A DNA stretch of 64,000 bases from Thelonectria olida (Eukaryota > Ascomycota > Sordariomycetes > Hypocreales > Nectriaceae). Shown in pieces: positions 46,779-55,941 of this stretch. The translations under genes and the position numbers were made by a program. The DNA is taken from the NCBI GenBank assembly GCA_020736575.1, contig JAGPYM010000003.1, forward strand, positions 1,302,001 to 1,366,000. Direction: 5' to 3'. How positions within the stretch are numbered: the first letter of the stretch is position 1; the number at the start of each line of letters is the position of its first letter. A model generated the notes under the pieces. The model was not told the origin of the DNA, did not search any database, and worked only from the letters and a program-made list of their open reading frames with translations.

Positions 46779-47656
46779 TGTTGAAGGGGGAGGTGTTTTT
46801 TGTGCCGAGGGGTTGAGTTAGGTCGAGAATGAATACTGAGAAATTCGCTAGTTGGAATTTATATCGAGATTTAATAATATGATTGCAATTGAACAAGGCG
46901 TTTCCCGTTTGTAGAACCCCAAACGGCTTCGTAACCCGACGACCGTTTGCGCGTGTTTCTCGATCTTTTTTTGGTGGTGCTTTTTTTTTTTTCCTCCAGC
47001 GTGCCACCACCACCAATTGCAGCCTGGTCCCGGTTAACGGAGGTTGGACGATGGAGGAGCAGACGGGCATGCAACGAGCCTACGTTTGCTCGTTCTGGGT
47101 TAGACTGGGAATCTGCGTCATTCGTTTGTCCCTGATGAATGAGGCATCCAATTAATTACCTGGGGGCAGTATTGTGATGGACGGACGGCGGCGGAGCGGA
47201 ATGCTGCCACCCCTTTGACCGCTATCGTCCCGGAACAATTGTTTTCCCCGACATCAAATTTTTGAAGCCTCCCAAGCCAGTCTTCGCTAGACCCATCATG
47301 ATCCGACTTCACCCGGAGTCACCAGTAGGAAGCTCACGCGTCTGCGTAATTCTGGCGCCGTGATTGGCCAATGACCGTAGCCACTTGTGGCTGCCGAACG
47401 CCCGTTTGGCTAACCCAGGCTCCCCAGCCCCATCCGTCCCCATTCGCCCCGGAGTGCAAACACCGTCGTGTCATGCTGTCATAAACTTTTTGAAGAACCG
47501 ACCCTGTTCTTGGATTTTTTTTCTCTTCTTTTTCCCTCTCCCTCTTCATCCTACATACCCAATCCTCCAATTCTCCCCCAGACGAGTCCGAGTCTCTTCG
47601 CGATACCCTCTTCTCCTTTTTAAACACCCTTTTACCACCCTAATTAATCCATCACA
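46779..47656. other. Divergent intergenic region, mitochondrial gene / cytochrome c
   Basis: 878 bp between two divergent genes for mitochondrial proteins. It contains an inverted CCAAT pair (47363..47372) and C/T-rich tracts at about 47480-47640 before the cytochrome c ATG. No gene seen. Confidence 0.6.
47363..47372. promoter_or_regulatory. Palindromic CCAAT box ATTGGCCAAT
   Basis: Two CCAAT boxes overlap head to head, 285 bp upstream of the cytochrome c ATG. Reading the minus-strand box outward, 12 bases separate CCAAT from ATT, matching the CCAAT-N12-RWT pattern I recall for the CCAAT-binding complex with HapX. Fungal cytochrome c genes are known targets of the Hap complex; use of this site is inferred. 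Confidence 0.55.
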
Positions 47657-48548
47657 ATGGCTGGCGGTAAGTTTGTTCTCCCAGCTGCGTTGCGCGCGCG
47701 CACCCAAGGTTGAGGAAGCGACAAGTTGCTGTGCTCGGGGCTACGGATGCCAATTGAGGCTGCGACGAGAGATGAGATGCCCTCGCTGTGGGCGGCGTGG
47801 ATTGTCGAGCCGTGGATGAAGCCAGCGACGCTGCACCGACGCTTTTCCAGACCGTCGAGGCGCAGATTCCGCTTGGTTGTTGCCCTGGTCGCCTGCGTCA
47901 TTTTTCCTTGGGTCCGGGGGCTGCCAACGCCTTTGGTCACTCGACGACAATGACGATAACGCCTTTCGAAACACGTCCGAATCAGCTTCGGCTCACCATC
48001 TTCTCAATCCCTCAAGTCGTCCTGCCGCCCTGCATCGGCTTGACTCTCAGCCTCGAGCGACGCTCCAGCGCAAACCGCAATCTGCAAACACGCAATAGGA
48101 ACCCCGTCGACTAACTTGCTTTTCCCTCTCCAGGCGATGTCAAGAAGGGAGCCAAGCTCTTCCAGACCCGATGTGCTCAGTGCCACACCACCGAGGCTGG
48201 CGGTGCCAACAAGATCGGCCCTGCCCTGCACGGCCTCTTCGGTCGCCAGACCGGTTCCGTTGACGGTTACTCCTACACCGATGCCAACAAGAAGGCTGGT
48301 GTCACCTGGTCCGAGGAGACCCTGAACCCCTACCTTGAGAACCCCAAGAAGTACATCCCCGGTACCAAGATGGCCTTCGGTGGTCTCAAGAAGGAGAAGG
48401 AGCGCAAGGATCTCATTGCGTAAGTTTTCTACCCTCCGAACATGTCTCACCGCTCTCGGAATGAGAGCCTCATGAGAATGAACGACATGAACAACACAGC
48501 GGCTAACATGCACTCTCACCCAGTTTCCTCAAGGACTCTACTGCTTAA
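47657..48548 (+). CDS. CYC1: Cytochrome c
   Basis: Three exons: 47657..47666, 48134..48419 and 48524..48548, giving 106 residues. The first exon has just 10 coding bases (MAG plus one base), followed by a 467-nt intron, long for this window; the second intron is 104 nt. The heme attachment motif is CAQCH at residues 17-21, His21 is the axial ligand, and Met83 in YIPGTKMAF is the other ligand. The C-terminus, ending in FLKDSTA, matches fungal cytochromes c. It carries electrons from complex III to complex IV in the intermembrane space. No presequence is present, as expected: import uses Tim40-independent capture by heme lyase. The CCAAT pair upstream suggests Hap control. Confidence 0.97.
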
Positions 48549-49715
48549 GCGACCGCAACAAAAGATTCGCGTGTAATGTTATGAAATACTTGATAGACGG
48601 AGGGCGCCAGGGGGCGATTGTACTATAGACCACACAGCACTTTAGAGTATAACTGTGCTTGTACCTATTTCCATCTCCTCTTTATGCGTCTTTTTGCCCC
48701 TCTTCTTACAGACCAAGACCAAGAAACTGGGCGTTGGGGGCGGGAGCCATTGACGACGATAAGCAGCATAGAAGAACAAAAATAAGGGGTTGGGTAATCC
48801 TGCTCAATTGAAAAACAAACAAACAAACAAACCAATTTCTCAAAACAATGAATGTCTTCTGCCTTGTGTCTCATGAACAAATGTGACTGATGACTTGAGT
48901 CACGACGCCACATGCCTGATCTCCGAGGGTCAAGAGACCAAGGCAGCCAGGCCATGTGATTGTGATTTTGATGACCGTTCCAAGATTTCTCATTTGCGTG
49001 GTTTTGAGCCGGTTATTATTATTTTTTTTTTTCCCCTTCATGCCGCACACGCCGCATCGCCGCTGCCGCCATTCGCCGACTCACTCAGCTCACGCCCCCC
49101 TCTCCCGGAGGCGTCCCTTGCCGAGCTATTTCCGTTTCGCCGGGTTGATGAAGATTGATCGGCGGCTTTGTTTGGTGGGACGGAATGTGGCGTCGGCCCC
49201 TGACTAAGAAGCGCAGAAGAAACCTCCTGTCTGAAGTCTTGAGGCTCTGGGAACTGTGGCTGATGAAGGGATTTTGGGTTTGAACTTGGACGTTGTTAGT
49301 TTTCGCAGATGCCGATAATAAATCGGAGATTTTGTGATTGGCCACTGGAAGTCATTCTATGAAATGTCTCTTCTCGTCGTCATAAAGCAAGTACATAGGG
49401 GGGGGGGGGGGGGGGGGGGGCCGAAAAACGGCTGGTTCCCGTGATCAAAATACTACAACCCAGTTGATTCGCAAATACCTCAACCTAAGGTATATAGCAA
49501 TCCTCGTACAAATTGATGTACTTACATTTTGCATCCAATCACATAACCATTTAGTAAGAGTTTCAGTACGGGTCTTAAGACAGGGAGCCCATATAATAGA
49601 ATGTACTTTTTTCTTCTTTTTTTCTTTTAATTAACCGTCTTTTTGCTAATCAACTGACCCCTCCCCCCCAAATATTCGTCTACCTAGGTATTTTGTTGCC
49701 TCTTTCTGATGCAAA
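48549..49715. other. Convergent 3' region with poly-G
   Basis: Between the converging cytochrome c and rix7 genes. It includes a (CAAA)n tract near 48816, a 23-base G run, T-rich runs near 49605-49630 and TACCTAGGTA at 49681. No gene seen. Confidence 0.55.
49398..49420. repeat. Homopolymer G23
   Basis: Twenty-three G residues in a row, the longest homopolymer in the window, in the intergenic region between cytochrome c and rix7. Its exact length may be unreliable in assembly. Confidence 0.85.
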
Positions 49716-51947
49716 TCAACTCGACTGGCCCAACTTCACTGCCAGCTTCCGATATGATTCCGGATTCATGACGCTTCGGTGTGTCGTCGCCAGTGCATTC
49801 TCCCAGTCCGCCTCGTCAATTTGCTGTTCCGGCTTCTCTCGCTTTCGCCACCTGTTCAACGTGCTCTCGGCCGCTTTGATGTGCAACCCGTTCAGGTCCG
49901 CACCACTAAAGTTCTCGCACCGCGGGTCCTTGGCCACCGTGTCTAGCCGCTCGAGCTCCTCAGGCTTGTAGTTCGGATGCTTTGTGCGGTATATGGCGCG
50001 GAGGATGTCGGCGCGCTCGTCGGGCTTGGGCATGTCGACGAAGAGACGGACGTTGAGGCGGCCGGGACGGAGCATGGCCGGGTCGATCATGTCCGGACGG
50101 TTTGTTGTGCCGATGACGTAGACGCCGGAACGGTCCTGAGCGCCGTCGAGCTCGGTGAGCAGGGCGTTGACAACACGAGCACCGGCCTCCGTGGACGCGT
50201 TATCACGCTTGGGCACGAGGGAGTCGATTTCGTCAAAGAAGAGAATGCAAGGCGCCGCCGAGCGAGCTCGGTTAAACAGCTCTCGGACAGCACGCTCCGA
50301 TTCACCCACGTACTTGTTGAGCAGCTCGGGCCCGTTGATGAGAATGAAACTGGCCTGCGCTTCATTGGCTACGGCCTGGGCAACCAGCGTCTTTCCACAC
50401 CCAGGAGGGCCCCAGAGAAGGCAGCCGGCCGGGCGGTCGAGACCAACCTCTCGGTATAATTCGGGGTCTTTGATGGGGCCGACGATGGACATGTCCAGCT
50501 GCTCGCGGACATCTTGGAGCGCACCGACTTGTGCCCACGTGATATTTGGAATGACAGTGAAGCCCTCTTTGCGCAGAGACGGCGTGAAGCCCTTGATGAC
50601 CGCCTGAAAGTCTTCTAACGTTAGGGCATCGCAGGATGGGACTGATTCTGATGTGAGGTCCATGGCATCAACCATTGGTTCCAGGGTGTCCATTCTTTTT
50701 GCGACCCTTTTTTCTGCGATTTCCTGAGCCAACGTTAAGACGTTGACAAGGTCAGCGCCAACAAAGCCATGCGTCATCTTGGCTAGCTCTGTAAAGTCGA
50801 CGTTCTCGGAGAGGGACTCGTCCTCCGTCAGCACCTTGAAGATGTCTCGCCGAGCCAAGAGATCAGGAATCTTCATCTGTATCGTCTGCTCAAATAGGCC
50901 CGTCTTCAGCACTGCCGGTTCCACGTCTGTAATGCGTGATGTCGTAGCCATGGCTAGGATGTGTCTGTCCTTGGGCTGCTCCTGCTGGAGCCGTTCCATT
51001 TGTCGCATAAACTGATTGACGCTCCGTCGAGGATCGCCGTGACTGTTCCCTCCCGGCGTCGTCATGTACCAATCAAGCTGACGGATGTAGATTATACAGG
51101 GAGCTATCCTCATGGCCTCCTCGATAGCGTCGTTCAAGCTCCTCTCCATGCGCTCTGGGTCCTCGAGACAGCCTGTGAGAGACACAAGTGGGACATCGAG
51201 ATCTGATGCCAACGATCGGATTAGAGACATCTTTCCTATGCCTGGCGGTCCGGATATGAGAATGCCGGGGACTTTTCGCCTGCTTCGCCCAGTGTACAAC
51301 TCAGGCCTTTTCAACAAGTACCCGGTCTTCTCTAGGAGGTCGTCGTAGATGTCGCTTACTCCTCCTAACCGCACAGGCTGGGAAGGATGCTCAACCTTGA
51401 ATCGACTCGACTTTTGTGACTTCTTAGCCATCTTCTCCGGTTTTTCAGTAGGCGCTGCGTCTGTGTCGAGTTGACCTGTAGATTGCGCAGGCGTCAAAGC
51501 AGCCACCGGAGTCACTGCGTCTTGTTCGCCCGCCCGCTCCGCGGCATCGCTCTGTATACGGCGCTTCTTGGTCGCGCGGTCCTCAGCTTTACTTGGAGAG
51601 CCCTGCGGCGCAGGGTCTTGGTGCCAGTGCTTCGTCATCTGCCGATTAAGCAGGAATCGGTCGTCGTCGGGCTTGACGGGCTCGGGTTCGTCTATGGCGG
51701 CTTCGGAGTCGGATTCGTCGAGTTCCTCCGTTCGAAACTGCAGCACGCGATCGATTGAGTCTTCGAGGGGGCGCTTCTTCTGGCGGCTTAGGCTCGAGTT
51801 GGAGCGCTTAATGGCGTCGTACACGGCTGAGATGCTCTTGAAGGGCTTGCCGTCGTTGGCGTCTTCGAGCTTTTTGAGGATCTGGTAGACATCTCGGTCG
51901 AGGCCTGGACGGAGGACGACCCGGTGTCTCTTGGTGCCGATTGTCAT
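49716..51947 (-). CDS. RIX7: Rix7/NVL-type AAA ATPase for 60S ribosome assembly
   Basis: A single exon of 743 codons. The start is the first ATG of the frame; upstream in-frame sequence has only non-ATG codons. The N-terminal domain (residues 1-90; ISAVYDAIKRSNSSLSRQKK) is that of Rix7/NVL. Residues 90-190 are acidic and disordered with basic nuclear signals. Two AAA domains follow. D1 (about 195-430) keeps a Walker A-like GPPGIGKMS, but its Walker B reads CIIYIRQLD, without the Asp-Glu pair, and the usual RPGRF arginine-finger region reads LKTGLFEQ. D2 (about 470-720) is complete: GPPGCGKT, CILFFDEID and RPGRL. Rix7 is a nucleolar unfoldase that releases Nsa1 from pre-60S particles. D2 probably does the ATP hydrolysis here. 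Confidence 0.9.
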   Translation of the reverse strand: MTIGTKRHRVVLRPGLDRDVYQILKKLEDANDGKPFKSISAVYDAIKRSNSSLSRQKKRPLEDSIDRVLQFRTEELDESDSEAAIDEPEPVKPDDDRFLLNRQMTKHWHQDPAPQGSPSKAEDRATKKRRIQSDAAERAGEQDAVTPVAALTPAQSTGQLDTDAAPTEKPEKMAKKSQKSSRFKVEHPSQPVRLGGVSDIYDDLLEKTGYLLKRPELYTGRSRRKVPGILISGPPGIGKMSLIRSLASDLDVPLVSLTGCLEDPERMERSLNDAIEEAMRIAPCIIYIRQLDWYMTTPGGNSHGDPRRSVNQFMRQMERLQQEQPKDRHILAMATTSRITDVEPAVLKTGLFEQTIQMKIPDLLARRDIFKVLTEDESLSENVDFTELAKMTHGFVGADLVNVLTLAQEIAEKRVAKRMDTLEPMVDAMDLTSESVPSCDALTLEDFQAVIKGFTPSLRKEGFTVIPNITWAQVGALQDVREQLDMSIVGPIKDPELYREVGLDRPAGCLLWGPPGCGKTLVAQAVANEAQASFILINGPELLNKYVGESERAVRELFNRARSAAPCILFFDEIDSLVPKRDNASTEAGARVVNALLTELDGAQDRSGVYVIGTTNRPDMIDPAMLRPGRLNVRLFVDMPKPDERADILRAIYRTKHPNYKPEELERLDTVAKDPRCENFSGADLNGLHIKAAESTLNRWRKREKPEQQIDEADWENALATTHRSVMNPESYRKLAVKLGQSS

Positions 51948-52336
51948 TGTGAGCGCATTGGTATGAAGAATGTGACGAATGCCCGATTTTGCTTGAGCTA
52001 TGCACCTCGATGGGCGATAAAACTGATAAGAATAAAAAATAAAAGGAAGACAAAAGTTTGTTGGATGGAACGCATCAGACAAAATGCTTCGGACATTATA
52101 CGCGAGATATAGGTGGTAAACGTCTGGATAATTGTGTCGCTTATTTGGCGGGGCGATTCTTTATCGATAAGAACATGCTGCGTCAGACCCATTCGGCTCC
52201 GATGACGATTGTCTCTCCCCTCGTGACAGTCGGGTCTCGGATTGCGTCGCATCCCACCTTCAACCTTTACCTCGCACGAATCTCTTAGACACCGGCCAAT
52301 TCTTCACGGCGGGATCCGTGGCCGACGCTTTTCACA
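51948..52336. promoter_or_regulatory. Divergent promoter, rix7 / vps20
   Basis: A 389-bp region shared by two divergent starts. A/T-rich near 52020-52090. No specific site assigned. Confidence 0.5.
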
Positions 52337-53102
52337 ATGGGCGGAAACTCGAGTAAAGTCACCGACCAGGACAAGTAAGGGCCATCTTTCTTTCCAATGA
52401 TTCCACAGACCGTCTGCCTTATTTTGTACTCGTGACCCGCCTCCGATGAACGGCTGGCTAACCGATCCGCCCTCTCTATAGAGCCATCCTGGACATGAAG
52501 ATCCAGCGCGATAAACTGCACCAGTACCAACGCCGCATCACCGTTCTGACCGACAAAGAAACCGAAATCGCAAAGCAGATGCTCGCCAAGGGCGACAAGA
52601 AGCGCGCGCTGTTGGCCCTAAGGCGCAAGAAATACCAGAAGTCGCTCCTCACCCAAACAGATGCCCAGCTCGAGCAGCTCGAGAAGCTGACGTCGAGCGT
52701 CGAATTCGCGCAGATATCAAAGGATGTGTTCTTTGGCCTGCAACAGGGAACAAAGGTTCTCAAGGAAATCCAGGCCGAGATGGGTGGTATAGACCACGTT
52801 GAGAAGCTCATGGGCGAAACAGCGGATGCTATCGCCTACCAACAGGTAAGCCAGACTCACCGCCCATCCGCTTTTGCGGACGCTGACAGGCTGTGTAGGA
52901 GGTCAGCGATATGCTGGGAGGTCGTATCTCGAACCAGGACGAAGAAGATGTCGAGGACGAACTGGCGGCGCTCGAAGCGGAAGTGTCAGGCCAACAACTC
53001 CCATCCGTGCCCATTGTCGACTTGCCTGTGAGGGAGCCGGGACAAGAGGAAGACGAGCCGCAAGTTGTGCGAACGAAGCAACCGGCTATGATGGCAGCCT
53101 AG
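52337..53102 (+). CDS. VPS20: ESCRT-III subunit Vps20 (CHMP6)
   Basis: Three exons: 52337..52374, 52482..52845 and 52899..53102, giving 201 residues. Introns are 107 and 53 nt, and all phases fit. The N-terminus MGGNSSK is an N-myristoylation signal, which is diagnostic of Vps20/CHMP6 among Snf7-fold proteins. The basic helical half (DKLHQYQRRITVLTDKETEIAK, RALLALRRKKYQKSLL) and the acidic C-terminal half are as expected. Near the end, ELAALEAEV and LPSVPIVDLP look like a MIM-type Vps4-binding motif (inference). Vps20 is recruited by ESCRT-II to endosomes and nucleates Snf7 polymers for cargo sorting into multivesicular bodies. Confidence 0.94.
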
Positions 53103-53322
53103 CACGCCACCGTTCCCAGTCTCTTGTTGATCTTTTTTGTTACATCTATTTTGATTATTTCAGCGTTGATTGCACATCTGGCGAGGTTTTGTCGACATTC
53201 CATGCAGCACTTAGAGACGGGTATACACATAGAACGAGCACGATGAAGGCGTCGAGGCATTTTTAGGCTTTCTACGGTTGAATGAGAATGTTTAGAAACT
53301 ATGGGATATGTCCTTTCGGCCT

Positions 53323-54529
53323 TTAGCTGCCGTACTTGGCGATGAGTCTCTTCATGATGGACATGGCTCCTTGGCGGTAACCGCCTCCGAACATGGCGTA
53401 GTGATTCAAGTGGTGATATCTACGACAGGGGCACGTCAGCACATGTCGCCGTCGAGTTTCAAACAGGACTTGACTTACAACTCGTACAACTTGACTCGGT
53501 CCTCCCACTCACCTACCGGCTCGGCTTTGGGCACCAGGGTCTCGTATTCCTTCCAGAAGTGCCCGCTGAACCCGCCAAACATCTTCATGATGCCCAGCTC
53601 GTACTCCGAGTGGCCGTACACGGACGACGGATCGTACACGACCTCCTCGCAGCCTCCTTGCCCACCGATCTGGCCTCGCGAGTGGTTCCCGCTCCATAAA
53701 TCGCCGTGGATGACGACGGGGACAATGTTCTTGACGGTTCCGTCCCCGATCAGCCGCGGAACCACTCGCCCTGCCACCGCATCAACCGCCCTCTCCAGCT
53801 CAGCGTCGGGCCCATTGTTCTTGGCCGCGGCCCTCAAGATGGCGCGCAGGCGATTCTCGGCGTAAAAGTCACCCCACGAGGCCTTGTAATCGTTGTCCTG
53901 CTCCGTGGCGCCGCAGCAGGTCGGCACAGGGAAGCCGAAGACGGGCGAGTCGCAGCCGCCGGGGACGGGAGCCGGGGTCGTGTGCAGCTCGGCGAGCTTG
54001 GCTGCGAGGGTGAGGCCGGAGCCGCCGGGGGCCGAGGAGCCGAGATCGAGGAAGTCGGTTGCGAGGAAGAACTTGCCGGGGGCGGAGAGGGCGCCGTGGG
54101 CGTGGGAGCGCGGGCACAGGCTGGGGACGGTGTTGTGTATGGCGTTTAGGGAGGCGTGTTCGCCTGCGAAGGGGGGAGAAATAGTTAAAAGGGAAGCTTC
54201 TGGGGTTTGATGTGATGCGATGTGATGAAAGAGAGAGAGAGAGGATCGTCATGATCTGACTTATGACTACCTAAGATAGAGGCAGAGAGACGGAGGAGAG
54301 TCGGGAACATGTACAAGGGGAAAGACTACAACTACACACCTCGAAACATAACCTCAGCATCCTTGCCCGTGCCCGTCTTGACAAAGTAATTCACGCGCTT
54401 CCCATCCTTTGTCGACGACAGCTTAAAGGTCGAAGCAAAGCCCGATCCGCCATGCGAGTTGATCTCTGAGGCGGCGGGGTCCAGGCCAAGGGCCTCGAGC
54501 AAGGCCGGATCGACATTTGGGGATGGCAT
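53323..54529 (-). CDS. Fructosamine/ketosamine-3-kinase family protein
   Basis: Three exons: 54529..54340, 54163..53479 and 53419..53323, giving 323 residues, the typical FN3K length. Joins read MFRG-EHASLNAIH and KLYEL-YHHLNHYAMF. Kinase-like features are the glycine loop GGSGFASTFKL, the Lys of VNYFVKTGTG, the GEHASL helix, the catalytic HGDLWSGN near residues 215-222 and the metal-binding region VVYDPSSVYGHSEYELG. FN3K enzymes phosphorylate sugar amines on glycated proteins so that the adduct falls off (protein deglycation). The redox-sensitive P-loop cysteine of some homologues is not seen here. There is no targeting signal, so it is probably cytosolic. Activity on fructosamine rather than other ketosamines cannot be read from the sequence. 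Confidence 0.9.
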
Positions 54530-55653
54530 GATGACTTGAGAGGAAGCAAGCTTAAAAAATAAAGGAAAAATAAAAATCTAATTCGAGAACCAAGATACGA
54601 AAATGGGATGGTCTTTTCGCTAAAATGCAAGATCTAGGTGTGCAAATATGCAGTGGAAGTTGGTTGTGTGCGAGATGCTGCATTGCTTTTCACCTCAATG
54701 AAAATCACCTTGTTATTCTGGAGTTGCTCTCTTGTCAAGGCTGGAAGTGGGATGAGGTGACGTCAAAAGCCAGGCATGACTAAAGGGACGAGGCGGCAGA
54801 TGGAAAATGGAACGCCCATAAAAAAACAACTTGACTGGATATATTACGCGCATGAAAGCAAAGTCTCATGTTTGGTGCCTGTCACGGTCAACTCGTCATG
54901 CTTGTCATACCATTGTCTGGACTTATTGCAAAAGTCTTCTGCGCCTTGCTTGATGGGTGAGACCTGGCAGGGGCTAATCAACTTGTTATTACCTCCCTAA
55001 CCATCAGCGTCGGCGTATCAACGAGCCTCCATTTCTGTTCCATAGGTATCTCTCTTCTCCACTCTCCTCTTTCTTCTTCTTATCCTCTCCCATTTATCTC
55101 GGCCGCGACATCGGCGCCCGATTCTCTCGTCCGAAATGTCTGGCCCCGTCCCCGTCCGGTGGGGAGTGGGGATGCTCCCAAGGTGAGGCTGAAGCTGGAA
55201 ATAGCGACATGAAAGAAAAGGACCCTCTCTCTTTATCGGAGCATTTCCGTTCCAACAGGGCCCCTGACCGTTGATGCGGCGGGCGGCGACCCTCAAGTGC
55301 GGAAAAGGAACGCACCCTGGTCCTGGCCATGAGAATGAGAGGCGTTTCGATTTCACACACGCAACAAGCAGCAGATGGGCGTGAACGCGAACATGAACAT
55401 GGGAAGACCCCTGGCATCATGTGTGTCATGTAATAATGGCAAATGGGATAAAGTCATATTTGATTTTGATTTGTTGTGTTGGCTTCCAGTGCCATAAAAA
55501 TAAAAGTCCTTGGGGAACATCCTGGATCCCTCGATCGTTGTTTTCCTCGTAAAACGCCAGGCTCGCAAGAGATAATGACCTCAAATCAGATGCGGGTATA
55601 TGTTGTTGTGTCTCGGCATGCGTAAATAATTCATCTTGAAAGCTCGTCGTCCC
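54530..55653. other. Intergenic
   Basis: Upstream of the FN3K-like gene and downstream of the small serine-rich gene. C/T-rich at about 55040-55090. No gene seen. Confidence 0.55.
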
Positions 55654-55941
55654 TTAATGCTTGACGTGCTCAATGTGGGTCGTTGTCGTGACCGTCTCAG
55701 CGCTGCTGATGGAAGCGCTGTCTGAGGAGGATGAGCGCAGGCTCGAGGAGCGAGGTTCCGTGGATCTCGATGAAGCAGGCGATGATGGGCTGTAGCCGTA
55801 GGGATACGAGTATGACATGCCCGTGTTGTGCGAATTGCCGCCAAGATTGTAGCACGACGAGCAGGGGCAGACTGAGGTGTTGTTGATGGGGGGAGGAGGG
55901 GTGCAGTAGCGGGCGAACCAGCTCTTCTTTTCTGAAGGCAT
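55654..55941 (-). CDS. Small serine-rich protein, unknown
   Basis: A single-exon open frame of 95 codons, starting at the ATG that begins MPSEKKSWFARYCTPPPP. Three cysteines form the compact motif SVCPCSSCYN near residues 24-33. A Tyr/Ser/Pro stretch (MSYSYPYGYSPSSP) and a long Ser/Arg-rich run follow, ending in TTTTHIEHVKH. There is no signal peptide or membrane segment. Codon choice is like that of neighbouring genes. I do not recognise it, so its reality rests on the clean start and composition. An upstream in-frame extension is possible, but the predicted sequence looks like leader. Confidence 0.5.
   Translation of the reverse strand: MPSEKKSWFARYCTPPPPINNTSVCPCSSCYNLGGNSHNTGMSYSYPYGYSPSSPASSRSTEPRSSSLRSSSSDSASISSAETVTTTTHIEHVKH

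Noticed and set aside
51948..52082. N-terminal extension of Rix7
   Set aside because: The extension begins at a TTG codon; the first ATG of the frame is at 51947 and is followed at once by the conserved N-terminal domain.
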